From Oceanospirillum multiglobuliferum (GTDB lineage: Bacteria; Pseudomonadota; Gammaproteobacteria; Pseudomonadales; Halomonadaceae), in NCBI RefSeq assembly GCF_900167095.1, contig NZ_FUXG01000012.1, positions 62,001 through 126,000 of the forward strand: 64,000 bases of DNA. The letters run 5' to 3'. A model generated the notes under the pieces. That model ran no database searches, had not been told where the DNA came from, and was given only the letters and a program-made list of their open reading frames with translations. A program made the position numbers and the translations under genes. This document shows positions 45,104-55,378 of this stretch, piece by piece (position 1 is the stretch's first letter; the number at the start of each line of letters is the position of its first letter).

Positions 45104-46459
45104 ATGAGCGACTTACTCGATGTGTTTGTAATTGACGATGAAAAACACCTGCGTATTACCGTCGCACAAACCCTATCCCTTGCAGGTTATCAGCCCAAAA
45201 CCTTTGAACAGGCTGAGCACGCACTGCATCAGCTTCATCCTGATTGGAACGGTGTCATCATCACCGACCTGAAAATGCCGGGGATGGATGGTTTGGCTTT
45301 GATGCGTGAAACCCTGAAAATCGACCGTGACATCCCCATCATCTTGATCTCAGGTCATGCCGATATCTCAATGGCGGTCAGTGCCATTCGTGAGGGGGCA
45401 TATGACTTTTTAGAAAAGCCCTTTTCCAATGACCTACTGCTTGATGTCGTCAAGCGCGCCAGTGAAAAGCGTCGTCTAACTTTGGAAAACCGTCAGCTCA
45501 AACAAGAACTTGCCCTGCACAGCGCACCGGGGCCGAGAATTATCGGCAAAACCCGCCCCATGCAACAACTGCTGCGCATGATCACCCAAATTGCCAACAT
45601 TGAAGCCGATATCCTACTCTTTGGTGAAACAGGAGCAGGAAAAGATCAAATCGCCCGTTATCTGCATGAACACAGCAAGCGCCAAGGGAAAAACTTTGTC
45701 GCCATCAACTGTGGAGCGGTGCCAGAGTCGATTATTGAATCAGAGCTATTTGGTCATGAATCAGGGGCTTTTACAGGGGCGCAAAAACGCCGTATTGGCA
45801 AATTTGAACACGCCAATGGCGGCACCCTGTTCCTAGACGAAATCGAAAGTATGCCGCTATCATTACAGGTTAAACTGCTGCGCGTCTTACAAGAGCGTTG
45901 CATCGAACGCCTAGGCTCAAATGAACTGATCCCCCTTGATCTACGGGTTATTGCTGCCACAAAAGTCGACCTGAAAAAAGCCTCAGAGCAAGGGCAATTT
46001 CGAGAAGACCTGTACTACCGCCTGAATGTTGTCACTCTAGAAATTCCCCCGCTACGTGAGCGCATGGAAGATATCCCTCTACTGTTTCAGCACTTTGTAT
46101 TAGTCGCCTCCAATCGAGTAGGCAGAGAAGCCCCGCCCCTAGATGGCGCACATATCTCCGTGCTGATGAGCCACAACTGGCCGGGTAACGTGCGTGAGTT
46201 GAAAAACCTAGCGGAACGCTACGTACTGCTCGGTGAAACCTGCGACTACAACCTAGAGCGCCTGATGCATGGTGCAGAAGCCACCACCCCGCTGACCCTG
46301 CCACAACAAGTGGAGATGTTTGAGCGTAGCCTGATAGAACAAGAGCTAGAACGCCAAAAAGGCTCCATCAAACTCACAATGGAAGCGCTAGGTTTACCGC
46401 GTAAAACCCTATACGACAAGCTGAAAAAATATGGCTTAAAACGGGATGATTTTACGTAG
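45104..46459 (+). CDS. dctD: Sigma-54-dependent response regulator, DctD-type
   Basis: A 451-residue NtrC-family activator. The receiver domain (1-120) has its phospho-acceptor at D55 (IITDLKMPGMDG). The AAA+ domain (about 145-385) has Walker A GETGAGKD, the sigma-54 contact GAFTGA (ESELFGHESGAFTGAQ) and Walker B GGTLFLDEIE. The C-terminus is a Fis-type helix-turn-helix (GSIKLTMEALGLPRKTLYDKLKKYGL). ATG 45104 has GAGA ahead; GTG at 45092 would add four residues. It should activate sigma-54 promoters of transporters, but I find no clear sigma-54 site inside the window; the partial TRAP operon at position 1 is outside view. Confidence 0.92.
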   Translation: MSDLLDVFVIDDEKHLRITVAQTLSLAGYQPKTFEQAEHALHQLHPDWNGVIITDLKMPGMDGLALMRETLKIDRDIPIILISGHADISMAVSAIREGAYDFLEKPFSNDLLLDVVKRASEKRRLTLENRQLKQELALHSAPGPRIIGKTRPMQQLLRMITQIANIEADILLFGETGAGKDQIARYLHEHSKRQGKNFVAINCGAVPESIIESELFGHESGAFTGAQKRRIGKFEHANGGTLFLDEIESMPLSLQVKLLRVLQERCIERLGSNELIPLDLRVIAATKVDLKKASEQGQFREDLYYRLNVVTLEIPPLRERMEDIPLLFQHFVLVASNRVGREAPPLDGAHISVLMSHNWPGNVRELKNLAERYVLLGETCDYNLERLMHGAEATTPLTLPQQVEMFERSLIEQELERQKGSIKLTMEALGLPRKTLYDKLKKYGLKRDDFT

Positions 46460-46525
46460 CGACTGGCGCTTAAATTGATGGCCAGCCTCACTTGAATAAG
46501 GGGGCTGGTGAAATGTCGGACAGCC

Positions 46526-48596
46526 TCACCCCAACTGCTCCGGTTGGTGAAATAAATAGCCCTGTGAATAAGTGACACCCAGATCTTTAACGATTTGCTG
46601 CACCTCTTCGCAGTGTACAAATTCTGCAACCACCTCTAAGTTCAGTACTTGAGCAAAGTTTACGATGGTTTTCACCGCAAGATGGGTATTTTTATCAATA
46701 TGAATATTTTTAATCAGTGAACCGTCTATCTTTAAAATATCAATATTAAGTCGAGTAATATATTCAAAGTTGGAATAACCCGTACCAAAATCATCAATGG
46801 CAACTTTACAGCCTAGCGCCTTTGCGTCTTGTATAAAGTCTTCTACCTCTTTAAAGGTTTCAATCGCCTCAGACTCTACAATCTCTAAAATAACACGTTT
46901 TGCTGTATTGGTTTTTTTAAGAGTATCGAAAAGAAAGGCTATCGTTTTTTCGTTTTTGATATCTTCTATCATTAAATTAATAGAAAAGGCGCTCTCTCTA
47001 TCTTTAAAGTAATGACAGGCTTGTTTAATAATAGAGCGAGAGAGTTCAGGATAGAGCTTGGCTTTTTTGGCTTGTTCTAGGAAGAAAAATGGAGAAATAA
47101 TCCTGCCATCTTCTGAGCGAATCCGCATCAGAGCTTCATATTTTTCCTCTTGTGACTGGTTGTTGATGATTTTTTGGCCAAAGAGCAAGATATTGTTATG
47201 ACTGATCGCACTTCGAATCTCTTTGGTGATTTGAATATTTTCAATCATCTCTTTGTATGCAGGCAGTTCTTCATCAAATATTGCATATCCTTTGTTATTC
47301 TTTTTGGCATTCAGATGTGCAATTTCAGCGTGGCTTAAAAGTTTATATTGTCCAGCTGCCAGTCCTATAGTCACTGATATGCTGAGATTGATGTCATCAA
47401 CGATAAAGTTATTTTTTTCTAAGCTACGAGCAAAATCCCGAGAGAGGCTTTGTAGGCTTTTTAATGTAATGTTTCCACAAGCCAATAATGCAAATATGTC
47501 ACCCGATAGGCGATAAGCTTTGACATTAGTAGATTCTAGTTTAGAAAGCCGATCAGCAAATTGAATCAGTATGGCATCACCTACTTCAAGGCGATAAGAT
47601 TCATTAATATCTTTGAAGTTATCTAGATTAAGCAGCGCTATTTTAGGCTCAATACATCATGCTGATGTCTCGCATGAGTTTAACTCTATTAGGAAGTTTG
47701 GTTAAATTGTCTGTATATTGCTCATTTATAATTGCATCTTGTTCATAAATTCTAGTGATGTCATGCCTAACACTGATATATTCAATAATGTTCTCTTCAC
47801 CATCTAAAATCGGCATGATGATTGAATCAACATAGTAAGGTTTTCTATCTTTGGTTTGATTTTTAATAATAGCCTTAAATACTTTCTTTGAACTGATGGT
47901 TTGCCACATCTCTTTAAAAAAATCACTGTCCATATCTGGATGCCTGACGACTCTGTGATTTTTTCCAATCAACTCCTCTCGACTAAAGCCACTCACCTCA
48001 CAAAACTTATCGTTCACAAAAGTGATATTACCTGCAAGATCAGCCTTAGAAACGATGGCGCTTTCATCGAGGATACATTTGTACTGTTCTAAGGTGTTGA
48101 GCTGATCAAACAACTGCTTTTCATTACTCGTGTGCAGAATGCTTTTGACCTCATTGATCAGTCGGTTTTTATCGGCCAGTAGCTGATTTTGCTTTTGAAT
48201 TTCACTGAGCAGTCTTCTCTCATTATCAAGTGGGCGCCAAGTGGTGTGCAGCAGGGCTTTGCCATCAATTTGGATCGTTTTTAAGGTCACTTCAACCAGA
48301 AAAGTGCTGCCGTCTAGCCTTTGATGTAACCACTCAAACTGTTGGTAGCCCTTGTCATAGCAGTTTTGGATTATCTCGTTGGCTTTGCCTAATGAGGGGC
48401 GGCCATCAGGTTGGTATTCAGGGGAGAGTTGGCCTGGATGTGTTGCTCTTAGCTCTTCGATTTGTTGCATACCGAGAATGTTCAGTGCAGCGCGGTTTCC
48501 ATCAACAAAATACTGACCATCTACGATTAGAATCGGCTCAAAAGCGTTATCAAACAGCTGTCTATAGTAATCGGTACGTACATTGTCATGGCTCAC
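46526..48596 (-). pseudogene. PAS-PAS-GGDEF-EAL protein, split by a frameshift
   Basis: Two frames form one gene of about 689 codons plus one base. The first (48596-47649) encodes two PAS domains (FVDGNRAALNILGM, FVNDKFCEVSGFSREELIGK) and the start of a GGDEF domain (DNLTKLPNRVKL), then stops after SMMY. From about 47655 the second frame continues seamlessly with IEPKIALLNLDNFKDIN and RLEVGDAILIQFADRL. The GGDEF box is degenerate (SGDIF). The EAL domain looks intact (KYEALMRI, ILEIVESEAIE, VAIDDFGTGYSNFEY, ILKIDGSLI). Removing one base near 47654 would restore a sensor phosphodiesterase for c-di-GMP. It may be an inactivating mutation or a sequence error. Confidence 0.82.
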
Positions 48597-48837
48597 TGTG
48601 GTCTCTCCACCTGATACTTTATAACCTGAATAAGGCTAAGGGTTTGAGTCGGCTGACAATATCAAGTTTGTGTCTTCTAAAATAGGGATGAAATCAAAGT
48701 AAGGTCAGATTCCAAATGAATTTACCATGAATAGCAGACAAGTTAAGTACCTAACCAGGAGATTTTTCACTATCCTTCAAATCGCCCACTCGCTGTTAAA
48801 GGTGCTTCATCGAGCACATAACTAAAAATTGAGGGCG

Positions 48838-51800
48838 TCAGCTTATCATACGTTCAAGAAGCGCCTCTTTGAGTTGTGCTAAATGCTCGACCATCAGTGT
48901 GAGTAGTGGCTGGTAGTCTGCTTGAATATCATCTTGTAATTGGCTTTCTAGTGATTCAGCCGCGTTGGCCAGTTCTAAGTCAGAAATGGTGATAGCGACG
49001 CCTCTTAGCTTGTGTGTAATGGCATACATTTGCTCTAGGTTTTGGCTTTCAAATATCGCTTGGTATTCAGTGTGTAAGCCTGAGAACTCTTCTATGAAGC
49101 TTTCGATGCATAAAATGAGCAGCTCAAAGTCGCTATCAAAGCGTTGTTTGGCATCGGCTAAATTAATAAAGCAAGGTAGAGTGATATCCAGTGTTTGCCA
49201 TGCATTCTTGGCAGTTGAATGCGGAACGATATTCTGATTGATCAGGGCTTTTATAAATGCCTCAATCCGGAAGGGTTTCATCAAATAGTCATTCATTCCA
49301 GATGCCAGTCCGGCTTGGCGGTCAGCTTCCAAAACGGATGCGGATAAGCCAAAAATAATGGGCTGTTTGATGTTGGGCAGTTGCCGAATGGCTGCTGTGG
49401 CTTCTAGTCCATTCATGTCGTCCATCTGTACATCCATTAACACCAGATCAAAATGTTCGGCTTTAAGGGACTCAATTGCGCTTATAGCGCAACTGACTAA
49501 GCGGGTCTGTATGCCTAATCGCTTGAGTAACCCTTCGACGACAAGGTTATTTAAGGCGACGTCATCAACCGACAAGACTTTAAGGCCGCTATAATCAAGA
49601 TTATCTTGAGACGGTGTTTGAGCGTCTGGGATGCACTTGCCGCCCAGAAGAGGCGTGTCATTTGTTTTGCTGTGTTCTGCTTCACTGACCCTTTGCATCG
49701 GAATATGAAGGGTGAAGGTCGAGCCTTTATTTATAACGCTTTTTAGTTCAATTCTGCCGTTTAACAAGGTCACTAGGCGCTGACAAATGGATAGCCCTAA
49801 ACCTGTGCCTCCAAATTTTCGGGTGGTACTTTCATCGGCTTGAGAGAACACCTCAAAAATATAGTGCTGTTGTTCTGGGGTTATGCCAATACCGTTATCT
49901 TGTATCGAGATGATGAGTACGCCACCGTCTTCTTTTTCAACGTAGCGGAATTGAATCAGAATACGACCATGCTCTGGGGTGAACTTAATTGCATTGCCGA
50001 CCATATTCGACACCACTTGCCCTAAACGTAGAACATCGCTGATTAAATAAGGTGGGGTCTGGTCGTCAATCTGTACCTGCATCTCAATGTGTTTTTGTTG
50101 AACATTCACACGGAAGACTTCAACAGCGTCCTGAACCAATTTGTCGATAGCAAAGGGTGCAAATGAGAGCGAGAAAAGGCCGGATTCAATTCGAGAAAAA
50201 TCAAGAATATCGTTTAATATGCCCAATAACCGCTCAGACGACTCATACGCTTTTTTGACATACTCATGTTGCTCAGTGGGCATATTGGCGTCATATAACA
50301 GCGAGAGCATTCCCAGAACGCCGTTCATGGGGGTGCGAATCTCATGGCTCATGTTGGCTAAAAAGTTTGATTTTGCTTTGTTGGCTTCTTCCGCTTTAAC
50401 CAGCGCGGATTGAAGTTCTGTATTGGCAAATTCCAGTCGCTCAGTTAGCAGTTTGGTTGGGGTAATATCTTGATTACTGCCCACCATACGTTCTACATCA
50501 CCATTGTCTGCTGTGATTAACATCGCATCGGCTTTAATCCACCTTTCTTGGCCATCTGGTCTGATGATGCGAAACTCACAGTCAAAAGGCACTCGCTGAT
50601 GTATGGCTTGATCTACAGCGGTTTCGGCAAGGACTTTGTCTTCAGGATGGAGTCGGCTGCTCCACAGCTCATAGGCGGTGTTTTCTTGCGGGCCTGAATA
50701 GCCGTAAAGTGCGTACATTTGCTCGTCCCAGTACAGTGTCTGTGACTTGATATCGTACTCCCAGATACCCATTTCGCTTGATTGTGTGGCCTGCTGTAAA
50801 CGCTGAAGCACTTTTTTATTGGCTTGGTAGCTTTGCTCAAGGTCTTGTTTAAGCTGCTCTTTCTCTTGTTCCAGTTGGTGTTGGAAGTTTTCAATCGCTT
50901 GTAGTCGTTCAATTTCATGCAGGCGGGCACGTTGCTCCGTCGCCGCATTAAGACTATTGCGCCAGCTGCGTAGGATCAAAAATAATATCAGTGAACCGGA
51001 TAGCACTATAACCAAAACAAGCGGAAAAATTCTTGCTTGTTGAGTGATCTCTTGAATGTAGCTGCTGGGATAATAACGAACGAGGGTGGGTTGGTCTTGA
51101 AAGTCAACTTTATGGTCAGGTAATAAATTGGCGTAGTTCAAATGCTGAGAGAGGTATATATGACCATCGTCTTCAAGGTAGGACGTGCTTGGTTGGCTTA
51201 ATAAATGCTGGCCAATACCATTCGATAGATAATCTTGAATACGGTGCTGTTGACCCAGAATAAATCCCCAGTTCAACTCTGCTTTAGGGCCTTGTAACCA
51301 GTCGCCTGCCTCATTCACCAACCAAGTTTGGATCTGTTTGTTGTAGGGCTTATTCAACTGTGCAAGCAGTTCGGTTACGTCAAGATTGAGTACTAACATG
51401 CCTTGCGCCTCAGGCAGGCGAACGCCAATACGTAAGGTTGGTTTCAACGGCTGCTCAATCTGATTGTTTTCAATATTGAGATCAATTCGAGAAATGTAAA
51501 ACTGGTAAGGTGTTAAGCGTAAGATCGCTTGGACGTAATCTCGGTCTGACTTGTCTTGCAACCGAAGGCTGTCAACCGCATTGACACTGTTGTTGATACG
51601 ATCAAAACGAAGGGTCTCTTGCCCCCGCTCGTTAATCCATCGTGCTTGAAAATAATGCTGGTTTGCCAAGAGTGTCACGGGAAGCGTATGTTGCAGGGTT
51701 GAAGCGGGCGTAGATGTATTTTCGATTTGAGTTGCAAGAGCCTTCATATCGAATAAGGCGTCGATCAATTGTTGGTTAAAGTGGTGGGCGTATTGCTCTA

Positions 51801-51960
51801 ATATGACTTGCTCTTCATGTAATACACGTTGAGTTAAGGCATCTTTACGCAAATCTTCAGACAGAAAGTAGGTTAACGTCGCGGCTAACCATATTGGCAG
51901 TACAAAGTATTCAACTTGAAAGTGACTTAGCCAAGAGGATAGTCGATTAACAGATCGCAT
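48838..51960 (-). CDS. Hybrid sensor histidine kinase with PAS, REC and HPt
   Basis: A 1040-residue membrane kinase. A first helix (about 18-35), a periplasmic domain of about 270 residues with a PDC/Cache-like look, and a second helix (IFPLVLVIVLSGSLILFLIL) begin it. A coiled coil and a PAS domain of the PAS-3 type (LYWDEQMYALYGYSG, RWIKADAMLI) follow. Then come HisKA (NMSHEIRTPMNGVLG), the ATPase domain (DVLRLGQVVSNMVGNAIKFT, GTGLGLSICQRL), a receiver domain (LVLMDVQMDDMNG, KPFR) and a C-terminal HPt domain (YAITHKLRGVAITI). A complete BarA/TorS-like phosphorelay, ready to pass phosphate to an unlinked regulator. The cue is unknown. Confidence 0.92.
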   Translation of the reverse strand: MRSVNRLSSWLSHFQVEYFVLPIWLAATLTYFLSEDLRKDALTQRVLHEEQVILEQYAHHFNQQLIDALFDMKALATQIENTSTPASTLQHTLPVTLLANQHYFQARWINERGQETLRFDRINNSVNAVDSLRLQDKSDRDYVQAILRLTPYQFYISRIDLNIENNQIEQPLKPTLRIGVRLPEAQGMLVLNLDVTELLAQLNKPYNKQIQTWLVNEAGDWLQGPKAELNWGFILGQQHRIQDYLSNGIGQHLLSQPSTSYLEDDGHIYLSQHLNYANLLPDHKVDFQDQPTLVRYYPSSYIQEITQQARIFPLVLVIVLSGSLILFLILRSWRNSLNAATEQRARLHEIERLQAIENFQHQLEQEKEQLKQDLEQSYQANKKVLQRLQQATQSSEMGIWEYDIKSQTLYWDEQMYALYGYSGPQENTAYELWSSRLHPEDKVLAETAVDQAIHQRVPFDCEFRIIRPDGQERWIKADAMLITADNGDVERMVGSNQDITPTKLLTERLEFANTELQSALVKAEEANKAKSNFLANMSHEIRTPMNGVLGMLSLLYDANMPTEQHEYVKKAYESSERLLGILNDILDFSRIESGLFSLSFAPFAIDKLVQDAVEVFRVNVQQKHIEMQVQIDDQTPPYLISDVLRLGQVVSNMVGNAIKFTPEHGRILIQFRYVEKEDGGVLIISIQDNGIGITPEQQHYIFEVFSQADESTTRKFGGTGLGLSICQRLVTLLNGRIELKSVINKGSTFTLHIPMQRVSEAEHSKTNDTPLLGGKCIPDAQTPSQDNLDYSGLKVLSVDDVALNNLVVEGLLKRLGIQTRLVSCAISAIESLKAEHFDLVLMDVQMDDMNGLEATAAIRQLPNIKQPIIFGLSASVLEADRQAGLASGMNDYLMKPFRIEAFIKALINQNIVPHSTAKNAWQTLDITLPCFINLADAKQRFDSDFELLILCIESFIEEFSGLHTEYQAIFESQNLEQMYAITHKLRGVAITISDLELANAAESLESQLQDDIQADYQPLLTLMVEHLAQLKEALLERMIS

Positions 51961-52072
51961 CTTTAAAACTGTCCTATGAGCATTCGATTAACGGTTAGAT
52001 TTGACTCAAATTTTTCACGCTTGGTTGGACGGTGGTGAGCGTGTTTTAGAATTATGTCATACCCAATGTGTA

Positions 52073-52609
52073 TTATGTTACCCGAATTAAATCTTCCTCT
52101 CCTGCAAAGTCAGGCAATATCCAGATCTGTTCAAAAGGGTGCTCTTGGCAGTGAAACTGCTTCAGCGTGGCTCTGATCTGAGCACTACTCCAGACTGGGC
52201 TGACATTGCGAATCACCAACCACACCCGTTCAGAGTCATAATGTTTATGTGCCTTGTTGTTCAACAGCTCGAACAGTGCGGTTTGTAATTGCGCGCAGGG
52301 GTCAATCGCTGCCAGCTCGGCCAGATAGCGCCAGATATGGTCGCTGTGGTCTGGGTTGCGTAGGTGTCGAGCTTCTTCTGCTGTGGCGTACAGATGAGCA
52401 ATTTCTAAATCCAGTTGATGCCCTTGGAAATAACAAGAGATATCAGGTTTTGCAGGGTCATTGTGCCAAATGTGCCGCATCGGCTCGCCAAACTGTTGTT
52501 CATAACGACGCATAAATAACCGTGCGGCATCACGTTCTAAAAGGCGCTTTTCCTGTTCGGAGTGATTCAGAAGATCACCTGTGCTAGTGTGCTTCGGGTC
52601 AGAGGTCAT
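52073..52609 (-). CDS. Unknown protein, 178 residues
   Basis: A soluble protein without signal or membrane helix. The segment KPDISCYFQGHQLDLEIAHLY has a PD(x10)LDLE spacing that recalls the PD-(D/E)xK nuclease core, with Ile where the catalytic lysine should be. The rest is mixed helices and strands (RVWLVIRNVSPVW, FEQIWILPDFAGEEDLIRV). I recognise no family. It lies alone between the hybrid kinase and pncC, divergent from pncC. Confidence 0.7.
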   Translation of the reverse strand: MTSDPKHTSTGDLLNHSEQEKRLLERDAARLFMRRYEQQFGEPMRHIWHNDPAKPDISCYFQGHQLDLEIAHLYATAEEARHLRNPDHSDHIWRYLAELAAIDPCAQLQTALFELLNNKAHKHYDSERVWLVIRNVSPVWSSAQIRATLKQFHCQEHPFEQIWILPDFAGEEDLIRVT

Positions 52610-52758
52610 GGCAGGGCCGATCCATTTAGGGTGTTGCTGTTATGTTTGAGTTTAATACATCTTGGCCTCTGGTAGAAAAGACTCGCAACCAATGATCCGT
52701 TCGATATCTACGGCTATGGCCTGTGTGTCGCCCCTTAACTACGATTGGGAGCTATCGT

Positions 52759-53256
52759 TTGAGTACAACAGAGACGATTTTTTCAACCTGTCAACGCTTG
52801 GCAACACTGTTGATCTCTCGTCAACAGATGGTGGCAACAGCAGAATCTTGTACGGGCGGTGGTATTGCAACCGCGCTCACCGATCTGGCGGGAAGCTCGA
52901 CGTGGTTTGATGCGGGTTTCGTCACTTACTCCAATCAGGCTAAACAGCGTATGTTGGCGGTGCCTGAGTCGGTTTTAATTGAACATGGCGCCGTGAGTCA
53001 GCCTGTGGTTGAGGCGATGGTGCGCGGCGCAATTGCCCACAGCCAAGCCCAGTTTGCAGTGGCGGTCAGTGGGGTTGCGGGGCCGAGCGGTGGCAGTGCG
53101 GATAAACCTGTTGGTACTGTTTGGATTGCGTGGGGCGATGCGAACACTCAACAAAGCCAGCGCTTTCAATTCTCAGGGGATCGACAACAGGTACGCGCAC
53201 AAACCATTTTGGCCGCTTTATTAGCACTGATTGAGTTTATTCAATTTGCAGAGTGA
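52759..53256 (+). CDS. pncC: Nicotinamide-nucleotide amidohydrolase (CinA C-terminal domain)
   Basis: A 165-residue enzyme that deamidates NMN to nicotinate mononucleotide in pyridine-nucleotide recycling. The CinA-C signatures are present: VATAESCTGGGIATALTDLAGSS, FVTYSNQAKQRML, HGAVSQPVVEAM and VSGVAGPSGGSADKPVGTVW. A TTG start at 52759 gives exactly the length of the E. coli protein and has GGGAG seven bases before it; an upstream ATG at 52723 lacks that support. The stop overlaps the end of convergent topB by 16 bases. Confidence 0.92.
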   Translation: MSTTETIFSTCQRLATLLISRQQMVATAESCTGGGIATALTDLAGSSTWFDAGFVTYSNQAKQRMLAVPESVLIEHGAVSQPVVEAMVRGAIAHSQAQFAVAVSGVAGPSGGSADKPVGTVWIAWGDANTQQSQRFQFSGDRQQVRAQTILAALLALIEFIQFAE

Positions 53257-55217
53257 GATGACTTGTTGCGCGATGACTGAGCAGGGCTTGCGCGTTTCAC
53301 ACGGCGTGGCGCTGTGCTGTGTGAGCGGGTGCTGCTTTTACGCTTTTTGAAGGTTTTTTTGCTGCCCAAACCCTGCAACCCTTGCATCTCACTGTGCTGT
53401 GCCTGTTGAATCAGTTGCCCTAACAACTGCTGTAGCGGCTGCATAAAGTCTTGGTATTTCAGCTTTTTATCGCAGATCTGTTCGAGTTGAGACTCCCAGT
53501 GTGCGGTCATATCGGGCAGAGTGGTGCTTTCAGGCAAATTTTGTATTAAGGCTTGGCCTGCGGCTGTGGATAAAATCTGTTTGCCTTGGCGCTGTAAAAA
53601 ATTCCGTTTGCACAACAGTTCAATAATGCTGGCACGAGTGGCTTCTGTGCCTAAACCATCGGTTTCTTTCAGCACCTTTTTAATCGCTTTGTCTTGCACA
53701 TAGCGGGCGATACCCGTCATTGCGGCTAACAGGGTGGCATCGGTAAAGGGCTTGGGGGGCTGCGTCAGCTTGTCGATTAAAACCCCCCGTTGGCAGAACA
53801 GTTGCTCGCCCTCTTTAACCGCAGGGTGATGTTGCTCTTCAGGGTTTTGCTCAAATAAGGTTTTCCAACCCAACTGTAGGTTCTGTCGGGCTTTGCTGAT
53901 AAAACTACCACCATCAATTTCAAACAACACCTGTTGGCTTTGATAGCGGTACGCGGGATAAAACTGCGCCACATACTGACGGGCGATCAACTGATAGAGC
54001 TTGGCTTCTGGATCGCTTAATCGACCGATGTTAGCGCTTTTGGCGGTGGGGATAATCGCATGGTGGGCATCGACCTTGCTGTCATCCCACGCTTTGCTCA
54101 CCAAACGCTGATCCGCCTGTGCAACCCCTGCCGCCAAATCCGTTAGGTTCTGACGAATCGCCTCCAATACCGCTCCCGCATCGGCCAGTTGTGCCTTAGG
54201 TAGATGACGACTGTCTGAGCGGGGATAGGTGATCAAATGATGTTGCTCATACAGTGCCTGACACAGATCCAACACCTGCTGTGCTGAAAAGCCAAAACGA
54301 TTGTTGGCGGCAATCTGTAGCTGCGACAAGTTAAAGGGCAACGGCGGTGCCTCTTGTTTGGTTTGCTGCTCGGTATTTTTTACAACCGCAGGCTTTTGGC
54401 TGATCCGCTGTGCCACATGCTGCGCCAGCTTTAAATTCAGTACCCGCCCCTCTTCATCCATATAGGGTTGGCAAGCTTCACTGGGTTGCCACTGGGCTTG
54501 GAACACAATTTGAGGTTGATCTGCGGTGAGACTGATATGGGCCTGTACTTCATAAAACGGCTTGGGCTGAAAGGCGGCAATTTGTTGGTCTCGACGCACC
54601 ACCAAACCCAACACAGGAGTTTGTACTCGCCCCACCGATAACACGCCTTGATAACCTGCTTGCTGGCCTTTTAAGGTAAAGGCGCGAGTGAGGTTGATAC
54701 CATAAAGCCAATCGGCACGGCTACGGGCCAACGCCGAGGTGGCCAGCGGGATAAAGTCTCGATTGCTGCGGCTTTTTGCCAAGGCTTTTCTGACCGCCTC
54801 AGGGTTCAGGTCATTGATTAAAACACGCTGCATCTGCTGTTTCTTACTGGCGGGTACTTTTAGATAATCAATCACCTCATCCACCAGTAATTGTCCCTCG
54901 CGGTCAGGGTCGCCCGCATGTACCAACTGATCGGCCTGCTTGATCAAGCCCTTCAAGACGGTAAGTTGCTTGCGGGTCTGGCTTTTGGCTTGTAGCTGCC
55001 AAGACTCTGGTATAATCGGCAGCTTATCAAAACGCCATTTTTTCAGTTCAGGGTCATACGCCTCAGGATCAGCCAGCTCTAAAAGATGACCAATACACCA
55101 ACTCACACAATCACCGTTGCCTAATTCAATATAGCCCTCTTGTTTTTTATGAGGCTTGGGCAGAACCGCAGCAATGGCTCGTCCTAAACTGGGTTTTTCA
55201 GCGATATAAAGCTTCAT
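53241..55217 (-). CDS. topB: DNA topoisomerase III
   Basis: A 658-residue type IA topoisomerase that decatenates and relaxes DNA through a transient 5'-phosphotyrosine bond. The TOPRIM domain begins YIAEKPSLGRAIA and contains DPDREGQLLVDEVI. The active-site Tyr331 is in HLITYPRSDSRHLP. The C-terminus is a lysine- and arginine-rich tail (SKKTFKKRKSSTRS and on) that may bind DNA. It is divergent from recA; a LexA box lies 54 bases before its start codon. Confidence 0.95.
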   Translation of the reverse strand: MKLYIAEKPSLGRAIAAVLPKPHKKQEGYIELGNGDCVSWCIGHLLELADPEAYDPELKKWRFDKLPIIPESWQLQAKSQTRKQLTVLKGLIKQADQLVHAGDPDREGQLLVDEVIDYLKVPASKKQQMQRVLINDLNPEAVRKALAKSRSNRDFIPLATSALARSRADWLYGINLTRAFTLKGQQAGYQGVLSVGRVQTPVLGLVVRRDQQIAAFQPKPFYEVQAHISLTADQPQIVFQAQWQPSEACQPYMDEEGRVLNLKLAQHVAQRISQKPAVVKNTEQQTKQEAPPLPFNLSQLQIAANNRFGFSAQQVLDLCQALYEQHHLITYPRSDSRHLPKAQLADAGAVLEAIRQNLTDLAAGVAQADQRLVSKAWDDSKVDAHHAIIPTAKSANIGRLSDPEAKLYQLIARQYVAQFYPAYRYQSQQVLFEIDGGSFISKARQNLQLGWKTLFEQNPEEQHHPAVKEGEQLFCQRGVLIDKLTQPPKPFTDATLLAAMTGIARYVQDKAIKKVLKETDGLGTEATRASIIELLCKRNFLQRQGKQILSTAAGQALIQNLPESTTLPDMTAHWESQLEQICDKKLKYQDFMQPLQQLLGQLIQQAQHSEMQGLQGLGSKKTFKKRKSSTRSHSTAPRRVKRASPAQSSRNKSSHSAN

Positions 55218-55270
55218 GATCCATACACAAAATTAGTCGGTGAGAGATAAGGATTCCTACTGTACACCGA

Positions 55271-55290
55271 TACTGTTTTCATATACAGTA
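55271..55290. promoter_or_regulatory. LexA (SOS) box
   Basis: TACTGTTTTCATATACAGTA fits the consensus TACTGT-N8-ACAGTA exactly, with perfect outer arms. It lies 89 bases before the recA start and 54 bases before the divergent topB start, so both promoters may be SOS-controlled; recA almost certainly is. Confidence 0.93.
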
Positions 55291-55378
55291 TTTAGCATAA
55301 ATTTGAGGGCGCGGGTGCCCAGTGGCCTAGATCACCTTTACTGATTGTGCCATTACCGATTCAACAAGAGGCTGTGTC

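Noticed and set aside
46480-46508. Repeat CCAGCC/GGCTGG between dctD and the GGDEF-EAL gene
   Set aside because: Only six base pairs with a long loop and no T run; not supported as a terminator.
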